Assembly (NCBI GenBank): GCA_035235625.1
Contig: CP141150.1
Coordinates: 7,254,001-7,318,000 of the forward strand
Length of the DNA stretch: 64,000 nt
From: Saururus chinensis
Taxonomy: Eukaryota > Streptophyta > Magnoliopsida > Piperales > Saururaceae
Direction of reading: 5' to 3'
Position numbers and translations under genes: made by a program. This document shows positions 49,368 to 61,964 of this stretch, piece after piece (the stretch's first letter is position 1; the number at the start of each line of letters is the position of its first letter). The notes under the pieces are model-generated. The model saw nothing but the letters and a program-made list of their open reading frames with translations, was not told the origin of the DNA and did no database searches.

Positions 49368-52300
49368 TGTAAGGACCTTCATCTTTAAACTGGGTTTTAA
49401 TTTTCTTTAATTATGGGTTATCGTGAGATTTACGCATTTTCTGATCTTATTCGGTAATTTCGTAAATAAATAGAGTTTGTGATGGTTTTAACCAAAATTA
49501 ACTTCAACATTAGTGGTTTTAAGTGATTTTAAACCAAATGTGAATTTTTGAGACTTTTCAGAATTTTTACTATTTTCCCAAAAATTAGGGTTTTGGCGGG
49601 ACCTCTGTGGGCCCCCCCGTCAAAAATTTTATTTTTGGGTCAAATGAACCTAGACATATACTTAAGGTCATAAAAAATTTTTTAGAATTTTATTAGGCTT
49701 AAATTGTGCTTAAATTTATAAAATACCCACTTTTAGCCTACTTTTTATATTTACACCCCAAAACTTACCTATGCATACCCCAACCCTTACTATAAAAGGG
49801 TAGACCTGAACCATTTCCATTTTTGGGAATAGGCTAAGGAAGGAGGGCTGGCCTAATCCCCACTTAGGCCCGAATTAGAAACCGATTAAGGTAAGCTTAC
49901 TCTAATTAAGCACTAATCCATGGCTTTTCTCTTTATTTCTTCCAAATCTACCATTTTCCCCTTGATTCAATTCGTTTTTGACCATCAAAAGCTACTGATT
50001 TGTGTTTTACTACAAACCCTAACATTCAAAATTCGATTTTTACTACCAACAAGCCCTAGATCTAAGGTTTAATTAGGGATTTCTTGAGTAAATCGATTTC
50101 TATTAGAGTTTAATTCAAACTCATTGTATTTTCAAGGATTTCAAGAAGGGTGACTCTTCAATCCGAGCTTAATCAAGTGCTGAGGTAATGGGTCTTTAAA
50201 ATCTCTGTTTATCCATGGTAAAACTCTCCATTTTTGGCTTATTTCGAAATGGTTTGCTTGATTTAGTGTGTTAATGGTAAGATTAGAAAATGGAATTATT
50301 TAATCCCGATTTTTTAGGGTTTTGCATTATTATGGTTTGGTTTGATATTCTGGAAGTCAAGGAGGACTTTTAATGATGATTAGGGTGTTAGATGTGGATT
50401 TGAAGTGTTATCTATGGTGTTTCAGTTTGGATTTGCGAAAGGAAGAAGATGACTGTTCTGCCGTGTTGGCGATCGATCGGCCTTGCAGGGCGATCGATCG
50501 GCTGAACTATAAATTTCAAATTTTTGCGTGTAACCGATCGAACGGCTTGCAGGGCGATTGATCGGCTACACAGAAAATTGTATGTTGTGCATATGATGTC
50601 TATTTTGATGATTCCACTTTAGCTTGCCAATTTTATATGAATGTGGAGTGTTTTAAGCTATGTTAGGCTACTGGAAATGCATGCTATTAAGTTTATGGAA
50701 TTGAGATATATGCTTAGAGATGGTGGAATGACTTATGTTTTGTGGCATGATGTTGGAATCGTTATTTTGAAATTATGAATAGTTGTTTCCCTTTGGTTAA
50801 GCATATTTTCAGTAGGACTATAATCATTGTTGGACTGATTTGTCATGATAGATTGTGGTTAATGGTGTGTGAATGTTGGTGAATGTCATGACTCAATAAT
50901 GAAATGAGTGATGTTATATGTGTTTAGCCTTTGTGGTTGAGTTTTGAATCTAGCTATGATTTCAACGATTCTTCTCCTATGATTTCCACTGGAATTCAAG
51001 TTTAGATGGAAATTCACATGTGTAGTGTAGTAGTGAGTTTAATTTCAAGCATGATGGCATGTATTATGTGAAATGTTTCTACTAGATACACACACACACA
51101 TGTGGGGTCAAATGATGATGTTGAAGCTTAATATTGTGATTATGAATGATGTATTAGGGGCTAGTGAGAGCACTTATCATGGATTAGGATTCATGTATGC
51201 TTTGCCCACGCATGTACCATGCTGCATGCATCATGAAAATGGATTTCTAATTGAGGCTTCATCGTGATTAATCGAATTTGACCGATTGGATGCAATGTGA
51301 TGGAATTGTGTGCCGGATTGATCGGTCGTGGATTAATCGCAAGTTGATTGGTCCGAAAGGACATATTTTCATTTGAAGTTCATGTGTGGAACAATTTGAA
51401 GTTCTTGTGTGGAACGAGTGCACTCCCCGGGTTGAGTCTTGTTAAATGGAATGATGTGGGGACGAGTTGTGTACTTGTCTTGCGGATTGTGAGAATGTTA
51501 TTATGTGTGTCATCTGGACCCTGAGAATCCAGTGTGGTATGCCGTATGCACCCCGCTACCACGTGTTCTAGGGTTCTCTGTGTGAGAACTGGGGCTCTTC
51601 CCTCTGCAGGAGATGTCCCTGGGCGAACACCCCTGCTCTAGATTCTCTGTGTGAGAATGGGACATCCTTGGCCAGGATCGTCCAGGGCGAGCAGTATTAG
51701 GGATTGACAACCCCGATCTTTCTTGAATTCTTGTGTAGAATTTTGGACCATGACACGCCTTCGTGGCCTTGTCTATGCTCCTGTCTGTGTGACATTAATG
51801 TGTGATTTCTCCTTGATGGAGGTTGATGTTGATATAATACATGTGGAATATGTATGTTAGAGATACATCCATGCAGGTTGTGATGATATTATGCATGTGG
51901 GAATATGTATGTTTGAGATACATCCATGCAGGTTGTGATGATATTATGCATGTGGGAATATGTATGTTAGAGATACATCCATGCAGGTTGTGATGATATT
52001 ATGCATGTGGGAATATGTATGTTAGAGATACATCCATGCAGGTTGTGATGATATTATGCATGTGGGAATATGTTAGAGATACATCCATGCAGGTTGTGAT
52101 GATATTATGCATGTGGGAATATGTATGTTAGAGATACATCCATGCAGGATTGGTTATGATGTGAATGCATGTAGGAATATGTATGCTAGAGATACATCCA
52201 TGCAAGTTGAATTATGCATTATGATGCAGTGTTAGGTGATATGAATGTGTGATCAGAAAGTGATGCATCATGTAAATCTTTGATTTGAACGATCTCATTA

Positions 52301-52841
52301 CTAAGCTATTGTATTTTCTACATTGACAGTGATATTAAAACCATTGCTAAGTTTGTTAAACTCACCCCTCTTTGTGTGTTTTGATTTGGGGGTGCGTGGT
52401 GCGACACGCAGACGGACAGGATCTCCTCTTTGAGGAAAGGTCAGAGGTAGCTTGGGTGTGATGATGGAGATCGTTGCGTGACTTACCTTCGTTTGTTTCA
52501 TGCTTTATGTTAGAACCTTTGTGTAGGGTTCTTGTTTTTGGATTTATGTCATATACTACAGTTGTGATGATTATGACTTATTTTGAGCCGGTGTGGGCTT
52601 TACTTAACTAAGCTTGTGGGTTTGAGATTGTTGTTTACTTTGTGATAAGCAACACATTTTCTTCCCTTTTATTTACTCTTGCTCAAAGGATTGTGCGCAC
52701 TCCGTATTTCTGTTAATCACCCGTGGTTAGGGTTAAGTCTTCCGCTAGAATCGTTTCTCAATCTTCACTTCGTCGCCCCCGCGCGCTTGACCGGCCCTTG
52801 GACTGGGTTCGGCTCGGGTCGGGCATCGCCGGGGCGTGACA
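49368..52841 (+). mobile_element. Solo LTR, 3.47 kb
   Basis: Its termini are TGTAAGGACC...GGGGCGTGACA, flanked by tcagg (49363-49367) and tcaag (52842-52846), a duplication with one mismatch. A TATA-like ctataaaagg lies near 49791. Near 52340-52480 lies a block of aactcaccc...gggggtgcgtgg...gatgatgg, the counterpart of the actcatgcaccccc...gatgatgg block in the Tekay-like LTR. No coding region is seen. The length is long for an LTR; a deleted element with one end lost is a less likely reading. Confidence 0.7.
51838..52205. repeat. 55-bp minisatellite in the solo LTR, about 6-7 units
   Basis: The unit contains atgcatgtgggaatatgtat, ttagagatacatccatgcag and gttgtgatgatatt. Unit starts are 55 bases apart near 51871, 51926 and 51981; a later unit is shorter. 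Most units are almost identical, so the array is recent. Confidence 0.9.
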
Positions 52842-54279
52842 TCAAGTCTAGGTCAGGTTTTGTTAAACTCGAACTTGATACCACTTAAACAAATTGTAAC
52901 CTAAACCCAACCCGTGTTTGACCCATTTAGAATAAAAATATATTATTTATTTATTTTTAAAAATTTTTAAAATAATATTTATTTATATATAATTAAAATT
53001 TTATATTTATAATTTTATTCATGTCAGGTCGGGTCGGGTTGGATTACTTAGAACTTGAACCTGACTCGAATAGTTATTCAGGTTAAATTTTAAAAACCAA
53101 ATACGGCCCATCAGGGTTAAGTCAAGTCGGATTTTACCATATATTTAACCAAAGTGGCATTAACAACATCAACTTTCATTAGCTTGTAGGACCAAATGGA
53201 TTGTGGAGTAGTTTTTTTTGTTTAAAATATATAGAGAGTGGTACCTACTATACAATGCATATAATTTAGGCATGAGTTTTTTCCATATTCCTCGGTTTAG
53301 TAAAAAAAATGACACCAAACCTAGTTTTACATGATATTTAAAAATTAATAGATAAAAATACCCCTTAGAAGGGTTTAGGGTTTTAAATCATGTTACCCAG
53401 TGACAAAGGCATGTTACCTGATGACGAAGGCACATAAACTTAGAGGCAACGAGTAGTCTAGTGTAAGTTCCAATTTCAATCGGCCATCTCAAAATTCCAA
53501 CCACTCAAAAGCCAGAAGTCCAATGGGAGTTTTGATTTCCAATTGACCATTTCGAAAATTCAACTAATCAAAAGCCAGTTCTAGCCGTCGACCTGAGGTT
53601 CTCCAATCGCGCCCCATAAAGTTGTGTCATCTAGGGTGGCCATCGACGAGTCAATCCAACAGAGTTCAATGGCAACAATTAGTCAAAGACTACCACAATG
53701 AACAACATAATTGGTAAAGGCATCATTGCACCCTAGTTTAATTTTGTAGTTACGAATATGTGCTAAGTTCATATATTATGTTTTTTTATAACACGATAAT
53801 GATTACACGGAGGTAAAGGCATCCTCGCACCCTAGTTTTAGTTTCATAGTTACGAATACAAGCTAAGTTTATATATTGTGTTATTAATACCACAATAGTC
53901 AATACACACATATACATGCATTATACATATATCGTGTTATGAACACTACGATGTGTATATCATATTAACAATAATATGTCTTGCTGACAAGTCGTGTTAT
54001 TTTGTGTGCAAATGTAGACACATCATGCTATTGATAACATGACAAGTAGACTTAATATGTATATGACGGTTACTTGGGGGATTACAAAAGTTGAATGAGC
54101 ACTTGATTTTTTTTCCTGTTACATTGGTAGTTACATAATTTGAACGATCACAAGGCATTTATTACGGTTACATAATCTCCATAATCATGAACCATCGTAG
54201 ACAATTAAATAATTCTATAAAATTCTAACATACATCCTTGACAATTGTAGGAAACAAGAAGATAACTGAATAGTAGAAT

Positions 54280-55728
54280 TAATGAAGGCCTCACAAAAGA
54301 AGAAGAAAATGGTTTATGGAAGGAGGCTGGGGCTAGGAACAAACCATTTCCCTAGTGGATTGAGACTTTCAAAGGACCTTATCGAAGCTAGGGTGAAATG
54401 CAAATATTAGAGGAGATTGGGTTCTACCCAATATACAAATGCGAGAAAGTTGTCATCTCCAGGCCGCTACTAGACGTATTAATAGGTGAGTATGGGGATG
54501 ACTCACAAGATATGTTTAACATCTGGGGGACAATAATAGCTATCATAGAGGAAGATGTTAGACTCATCATGTGTTTGAGCACTGAAGGAAATCTGACGAA
54601 GTTGGAAACTAGAGAAGGGAAGGTGGCCCAAGCAAAAGGCCATTTTTTAAAAAAGTTCTTCTTTGGGAAGAGGTAAAAAAAGAACAACATTGAGTAAATT
54701 TTGAAGGTGTCTAAAAGGAAGGATAAGGTCTCTGACGAAGACCTAGCATACTTAGAAATAGAGCATATGGGTGTAGTAGAGCTATTCACATAGGGTAACA
54801 ACTTTGTCTCCCCATTGCTCTATGACTATCTGGATGATATTAATGTAGTGGGATTTATAACTGGGCAGCAACCATGCATGAGATGCTCAGATGATGGATA
54901 TCTTCATCTCATAAAAGTCATAAGGAGCGTAGAAGAAGACCACTCTACCACCACTGAGATTCTAACATGGGCTTTTTTATTCTACATGTAAAACTTTGTT
55001 GTAGTGATAACACGACTAGTGTATAGTGGCATAGAGTTAATAACAAGATTAATTAACATGTTGTGTTCATAAAAGGAATAGTGTGTTGTTGATAACAAGA
55101 TAATTTGATTAGTGTTTCATTGATAATACAATAAATACACTAGTGTGTATTGCCGATAACATGATTTTTTATTAGCATGTTGTCGATAACATGATAATTT
55201 AAGTAGTGTGTCATCGTTGATACGGTAGATTCCCTAGAGCATACTATATATAACACAATAATTTTATTATCATGCAATCAATGACACTATAATTTAAGAA
55301 GTGTGTTATAGATTAGACAATTATCCTAGGAACATATTTTATATAACACGACACACCTAATTTTGCAGCACTGATAATGTGTTTGTTTTGGTAATGTAGG
55401 TGCAATTAATTTATCACACATTTATATGGGCACCAAGTTGTCTTCCATATACTCACAAGTACAAGAGGTGGTCAAGATGTCTCAGTTGGTTAGGGGTGTG
55501 GATGAGGCTGCAAAGGTTGATCCTTCCAACAAGAATTCGAGGAAGAGGTTGTTGGCTAATCACATGATGAAGAAGTGGTACGATGAAATGCTCACTCTTC
55601 TGAAGGTTGACTCTAAGGTGATACCTCAAATAAAGATAATTGCTTTAGATGCCCACTTGATCGGGGTTCAGCAGTATGTCGAGATGACCCCCAAGAAGGC
55701 TGGCACTAAGACCACTAGCACATGCTAA
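54280..55728 (+). pseudogene. Decayed mobile-domain/DUF1985-like gene, copy B
   Basis: This is the counterpart of 43348-44815. It shows ECEKVVISRPLLDVLIGEYG, then an IWGTIIAIIEEDVRLIMCLS stretch and HFLKKFFFGKR, which in this copy follow on in one frame. The later segment at 55426-55728 again ends in ANHMMKKWYDEMLTLLKVD and a Lys/Thr tail. The wG-ti-i-EEDV-LIM-L pattern resembles the core of plant mobile-domain/DUF1985 proteins. It is broken, like copy A, at about three or four places. Function is unknown. Confidence 0.4.
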
Positions 55729-55966
55729 AGGAAACCTTTTCTAATAAAAACATATTGGGTGCAAATGTCAAGTCAATCTCAACAGTCATCAAAAGTCATT
55801 GAAGGTTTTTTTATGCCCCTAGATGTTATGTCATGATTACTGACATCGTGATGGAGAAGGGTGCCATCAATGTGTAGCTGGGGTAGAACACAAACATCAT
55901 GGAAGTGGTGCTACAATGTGTTAAAAACTCAATCGAGGTGGAGCAGGTTTAATTAAAAACCTGAAA

Positions 55967-58147
55967 TGTAACACCCTATATTTTCTAAAGAGAAATTTAT
56001 ATTTTCTTTTATTAAGTCTATATTTGGGTCATCGGTGACCACCGATGTGTTGATAGACTTGCCAATTGAATTCTAAAAATTATTATTAGTGGACTCACTA
56101 ATGCATCAATGAAGTTGTTGATTGTAACTGTATGCATGCAGTTAATCTAGAATACGAGGCAGTTGATCAATTTTGGATTTTGGGGGTAGTTATGATGGTA
56201 TTTAATATGTAGAAATAGTTTGGGAAGGAAAAAGGAGTCTAAAAGAGTGACTTGCAACCAAAGAAGAGGGTGGTGGTCGACTGAGAGTGAAATGAACACT
56301 GGAAGTTTAAGTGGAATTTGCGTTTCAAGGTCAGGTTTCTTTCTAAACTTGAAGTTTTACTGAACTTATGTAGTGTCATATTTTCTTCAAGTTCCTCATA
56401 ATTTGTATTTGATGAATTATTAGTTTAAGTGAAATCTTTGAGTTTTATATGCTCCAATGGCAAGTCCAAGGTGTTACTGTATTAAAAGTGAAACTATGGT
56501 TTGGGTAAAAGTTTTTCAAGGAGTTTATATATGTAATTATTTTTTAAAATAAATGGGAATAATTTTTTATGTTTCTTATGGTAGGTTGAATTACCACCTT
56601 TCAGTGAATGCACCAACAAAATGTGGAAGGTGAATAGTGCTCATGTGTGCATGAGTAGCAAGCATGCTATTTGGTCACTGGCGGTGTTGACTACATGCCA
56701 ACGAGGTGTTGATGGGATTGGTAGAACAATGTTATTCCATTATCAGTCAAGTTTGACGTGTTGGTCCATTGGTGAGGTTGCCAACTTGTTTGTGAAGTCA
56801 CTGATGGAATCTAACATCTATGTTGGTAAAGTTTGGCATATCGGTGAACTCACTTATGGTTATCGGTGAAGAAGCTAACCCCCCCATGAGGTTACCAATT
56901 GAACCTCATGACTACTATCGACATGGTTAGATGTATTGACGAACCCACCTATGGTCATTGGTGGGGTGACTGACATGTCGATAAGGTTGCCGATGGAACA
57001 TATAATTTGGAGATTTCATCATGCTTATAGCCAAAGTATGTTATAGCTATTATGATTGATATTGTATGGTTTTAATGTATTTATGTGATGTTGATGAATG
57101 ATCAATTATGCATATATTACTTAGGGGTTAGTACCCAATGTATGTGTATGAGACTCTTGATTATGATATATTGGTACCCAAAGACAATGCATATAACGCG
57201 CAAGGTCACGAGAACCCTTGGTGCCTTGGCTCCAAAAGTGAGTCAACAACCACATAGACGGAAAGGGTTTGGCATGAAATAGGACTAAAGACTTCCAATT
57301 TTCTAAGTATGAGTGTTAAATAGAAGCGCTTTCCTAGCTTGGGAGTCAAATTCAAATGGACTATCCTACATAGCACAATCAAAGAGGTTTCGATGATCAT
57401 AAAAGTTGAAATCTCAATACTAAAGTCCATGAGCCCTAGTAAGTCTTTACTTCATGGCATTGATAAGGTGAGGTAGACTTCAAAGGAACTAAAGTTGTAA
57501 TATGATGGCTAAATATCTAGAAAAATGGAACTCCTGGATGAGGTCATAGTGTCTAGAGAACCTTTATAAAAGGTTTTGCTCACTAATGAGATAATTGACA
57601 TGAAAGGTATGCACTCTTTCAATTGTGTTAAATTATTTGATTTTCTAAAATAGTTCCTTAGCATGTATATTAAACATTTATGTTTATTTAACATTGGTAT
57701 TCCACTTAGTATTCTTATATACTTAGCATCTCTTGGGATGCAAGTGTTTGAGAAGCGATTAGAAGGTATTAGGAAGGTTGTAGCAATAGTATTGTTCTTC
57801 CTTGCTATTTTACAGTTTATTCAAATAAGTTTGACTAGGCACTTGTGTGTGTCATTTTACTTTCACAGGTTTAGACATCATTAACAGACAATAATGAACT
57901 TGTAGATCCTGTGAATATCTTAATGTATTAGTCATATAGATTTTAATTAATGTTATAATATAGCACCCAAAAAATTGTGAAAGTTGATGATCCTCGTACC
58001 CCTAATCTTATATTTTAATGATTTTTTTTGTATATTTTACCACTACATTTAATAGGACGGAAGAATGGAGATTTGTATGATTTTCTTTTAAAGTGAAGGA
58101 AAATATATATTTTATGAAAATTTTATGTTGAAATTATGGGTGTGACA
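55967..58147 (+). mobile_element. 5' LTR of a large non-coding retrotransposon, copy B
   Basis: It is 2181 bp, TGTAACACCCTATATTTTC...GGGTGTGACA, followed by gttgttatcatagaag, a worn match to a Met-tRNA primer site. It shares its start and first 550 bp with the LTR at 61412. Within it, imperfect repeats of the phrase catcggtgac-accgatg give many short inverted repeats. Confidence 0.7.
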
Positions 58148-61100
58148 GTTGTTATCATAGAAGTTCACAAGATAAATTCTTAGTTATCTGCTAAGATGTC
58201 ATAACTAATGAAGGAATAAATAATTAGGAAATGAATAATTGAGTTTTAGAATTGCCTTTTGTGATAAGTAGGAACCAAGTTCATGAACAAATGCAAGGTT
58301 CATTGAAGATGTAGCAAGAGTCTTTTAGAGATGAGAAGAGAATCTTCTTAGGGGTAGACCACCCACTTCAGTTTATGTAAATTTAGATCGAGAGGATGAT
58401 ATGGAAGAAGAACCAGAGAAGGATCCAAAAGAAAATATGAATGAGGATCTAGAGGGTAACCGGGAGGAAGATTCGGAGGACACTGATGAAGAACTTCCCC
58501 TAGATTGGCATCTTCCCAAAGGAGAGGACTTTAGCAATGAGTCTGCTATCATGGTAGAGTCTCCCCACCCCTTGGTGGAGTTCATATTCTTTAGTGATAA
58601 GGATTTGGATGATTTCGATTCTATTTGGCTTAGAAGAGAATATGTATGGTTTTACTTCTACCGTTTGATTTAATTATGATCTTTATGCATATTTTATATG
58701 ATTTTCTAATGATATCACATGATTGGAATGTTTTTATCAAAAAATCAAGTGCATTTCAAAAGAAAATAATTTTTCTACATTGTGTTGTTTACATCATTAC
58801 ATAAATAAAGAAAGAAAAACATATAAATTAGTAGAAATCCTAAGGGCAAGGAGGAAATGGAGGAAACTATGTCCCTAACCGGAAGCATCAGGCAACCATC
58901 TTTAGATGTCCCTTATAATCCTGAATACATCCCACCTCTCTAGTAAGACGGTGGAATCTTTGGGCAGTAATGTCTATAAAGTTAAACGGAGTTGCCAGCA
59001 TCTCTTAATTCACTTCTAAGATAGTCGGGTTTGTGGTAACAACTGGTGGTGGTGGTGGTGGGTTTGAGGCAGTTTGAACATGCTTATGCTCCTCTTACTG
59101 TTGTAGCTGCTATTGCTAGGGTTGTGCCTGCTACGGTTGGAGGAGTCGAGGCTCATCCTTAGGTCGCCTGTGACCCTGATGATGAGGGAGAAGTTTGAGG
59201 TGTAGGTTCTTTACACCCCCATGAGTAAATGTGTTGTAACCAACATGAGAGAGAGTCATCAAAGTAAAAAAACTAAATCAATGGCTATTCGAGTTATCAA
59301 ATAGCCAAAGGGATAGCCTTCCCTAAAGGTTGGTAAGCAAACCTGGTGATCTTCTGGTTGATGGAGGGAAAGCAAAACGGACGACAATAGTGGATGGAGT
59401 GAATGGCCATCACCAAAAGAGCATTTAGTTGTGTAGTGCTCCTCTTTCTTAGATAAAGGTTATGGATATAATTCCTGTGATAAACATGGAAAAAGGGATA
59501 CATCTAAGAGGAAAGGAGAGCATTTCCAACAACTCAGTTCACTTAACTGTTGCACAAGTCATATGTGATTATCTCCCCATCCTCAAGGGAGATGACGAAG
59601 GTTTACACTTCTGGAATTGAGATCACCAAAATTCTGATCATCTGACCAATTTGGTGGACAGTCATGAAATGCAAGTAACCTTCAATGAAAAGGTTGAACT
59701 CCAGCCCTCCCTCCATACGTGAAGTTTTGCATGGTTCCAAATACTCACAAACCTTGAAATGACATCTTCATCTCCCCGGGTGAGTAAGCACTCAGCGTGG
59801 ATAGCAAAGAGCCTCTCCTAGAAGATGGCAAGCTACTTGTCATCTCGAGTGTCAACCTATCTCTCAACTATGATTGGCCTCCACCCTTGGTCAACATTGA
59901 AGATCCGGTTTACCTCATTGAACCAGAGGGGGATGGAGGTGAAGGAAAAGGCCATTGAGGAAGAGTCAGAGTTGTGGAGACTGAATGATGGGGATGTTGG
60001 TCGATAGAAAGACAGTCCTATTGTGGCAGCGTCCCATTCCCTTGCTTTGGTAGGAGATGTAGAAGTGGTCATCCTGACTAGATGAGTAGAGGCAACGACT
60101 ATCTTAGTTAGTGTCAGGGTGACAACTGCCTTAGCTAAAGAGGACGGGGCAGTGGTTTTAGCCGATAGAGGTGTAGCATTAACTGCTAGTGGATAGGCCA
60201 TAGTGGTAGTGTGGGTAGTAGAAGTAGAAGCAGCTCCACATATAGAACAAGAGGCATCTGGTCTTGAGCTTTGGCATCTGACAAGCCTAGCCTTGAGATT
60301 GGTTGTAGGTGGAGTAGTGGTAGGCTTCACGGCCTAGAGGATGAAGCACCACCTTACCCCTCTTAGTGTGAGCTTTTGGGCCTTCCTATTTTTTGCAACC
60401 ATCTGGCGGGAGGCACCACGTTGAATAAGAGGCTGTGAGTCATGGTCTAACTCCGACGTAGAGCGTGCAGGGGAGGAGCCTTCTTCCCTTAAGTCGGTAC
60501 TTCACCTTAGACGCGGGGAATACTCAGAAAAAGGCAAGTGAAAAGCCTAAAGGAGAAGCTCAGGAGTAAGCTCTATTGGTCCTCATCATCTTGGAAAGAT
60601 AAGAACATCTAAAATTTTCCTAATAAATTTGTTAATGCACTGGCAGTAGATCAAGCATCAATGAACCTGCCAGTGAATGAAGTGGGTTACTATTGGTAAC
60701 CCTTCAATGCATTAGTGAACTCACTGATGGTCGCACTAGGGTTCTGTTGATGACCATCGATGTGTCGAGGGCCTACTGATGGAAGTCTGATAAACCAAAG
60801 AGATTTGGACTTTAATTTGGAATATCTATGAGAACATGATCAACTTTGGAAAGTATAGCAAGCAAAGCATGGTGATCGTTTGTGAGTTTGAGGGGGCAAA
60901 CCATCATTGGGTTCCCTTTTATTGACTCACCGAACCATGGTAAGAGTGGTAGGTGATTGGTGCAATACAATGTTTTAAAATCTATAAAAAAGTGAGCTTT
61001 GCATGACATACCTTTGTTATCCTTGGTTGATTGCAGAATTGTTTCTTAGATTTCAAAGTGGAATAGAGTGAAAAACTCTCCCAAATGTGGAATGCACAAT

Positions 61101-61411
61101 GCTATTGGGAAGAAATGGACAATGACAATGGGGATTTCCACTGAAAGAACCCCGATTTCACCTTGGAGATGAGAGAAGAATCGCCAAAAGATTCACTGCA
61201 GAATGGCAGAGCTTTGGGAGGCCAGGAAGCAAATCTCCTATGTTGTCGGTAATGCTCTTATTTCAAAACCATCAACATGTTGATGGATACACTGACACAT
61301 CGATAGGCTAGAAATTTTAATTTTTTAGTTTTTATTTCATCACAATTGAACTACTAAAAAATCATTTTAGTTCGTATTTTGGAGACAAAATTCTTTTTAA
61401 GGGGGATAGGA
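58148..61411 (+). mobile_element. Interior of a large non-coding LTR element (LARD-like)
   Basis: About 3.3 kb lies between the LTR at 55967-58147 and the cut-off LTR at 61412. It has a primer-site-like start and a polypurine tract (ttttaagggggatagga) just before 61412. No protease, RT, RNase H or integrase is seen, as in large retrotransposon derivatives (LARDs). It includes the acidic stretch 58401-58673 (EESEDTDEELPLDW type) and an antisense coding-like region, listed separately. Confidence 0.6.
58900..60560 (-). pseudogene. Antisense coding-like region in the LARD-like interior
   Basis: The minus strand has a Thr/Ser/Ala-rich open frame (60330-59857), ending in PLWFNEVNRIFNVDQGWRPI. Coding-like fragments follow downstream (for example RFVSIWNHAKLHVWREGW and MFITGIISI). 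The layout of a low-complexity N-terminus and a conserved core recalls the putative plant transposon protein domain of non-autonomous elements, here on the strand opposite to the LTRs. Assignment is tentative. It is broken at several places. Confidence 0.3.
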
Positions 61412-61964
61412 TGTAACACGTCATATTTTCTAAAGAGAATTATATATATTTATTTTATTTTTTATATTTTTGGGTTGTCGGTGATCATCAACGTGTTGAT
61501 GGACTTGCTAATGGAATTCTATAAATTACTATCGGTGGACTCACTGATGCATCGATGAAGTCGTCGATGGTAAATGTATGCATGCAGTTAATCAAGAACA
61601 TGAGGTAATTGATATGTTTTGGATTTTGGGGGTAGTTATGGTGGTATTTAAAGCATAGAAATGGTTTAAGAAGGAAAAAGGAGTCCACAAGAAAGAGTTG
61701 CGATCGGCAAAGAGGGTGGTGGTTGATTGAGACTGAACCGATGCCGAGAGTTTAAGTGGAATTTGTGTTTCAAGGTCGGATTACTCTCCAAACTTAAAGT
61801 TTCACTGAAGTTTACTTTCGGATTTTCTTCTAGTTCTTCATGATTTCTATTTGATGAATTGTTAGTTGAAATAAAATCTTTAATATGCTCCATTGGCAAG
61901 TCCAAGGTTAAAACTATGGTTTAGGTCATGATTTCATCTTTATGAAAAGATTTTCAAGGAGTTT
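61412..61964 (+). mobile_element. 3' LTR of the LARD-like element, cut short
   Basis: It starts TGTAACACGTCATATTTTC after a polypurine tract and is collinear with the first 550 bp of the LTR at 55967. It stops at ttcaaggagttt, where copy B continues but here a new LTR starts. It is more diverged from LTR B than LTR A is. Confidence 0.65.

Larger units (their letters stand above)
49349..53158. mobile_element. Insertion in copy B: about 330-bp element split by a solo LTR
   Basis: The collinearity with copy A is broken between ...gaggctgacaggtag (49346) and ...attaacaacatcaac (53165). Outside the solo LTR at 49368-52841 the insert is about 330 bp, with cgggtcaggt at its left and gtcaggtcgggtcgggttgg within. 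I do not recognise the family. A small non-autonomous element or SINE is possible. Confidence 0.55.
47998..58865. repeat. Tandem segmental duplication, copy B (about 10.9 kb)
   Basis: It has the same content and order as copy A, but is enlarged by the insertions at 49349-53158. It continues beyond 58865 into the rest of the LTR element, which copy A lacks. Copy B therefore holds the original right-hand context and the junction at 47997/47998 is the new one. Confidence 0.85.

Noticed and set aside
54424-54801. 125-codon minus-strand frame
   Set aside because: It is the antisense shadow of the decayed mobile-domain-like gene in copy B; the plus strand is the one sharing conserved coding-like segments with copy A.
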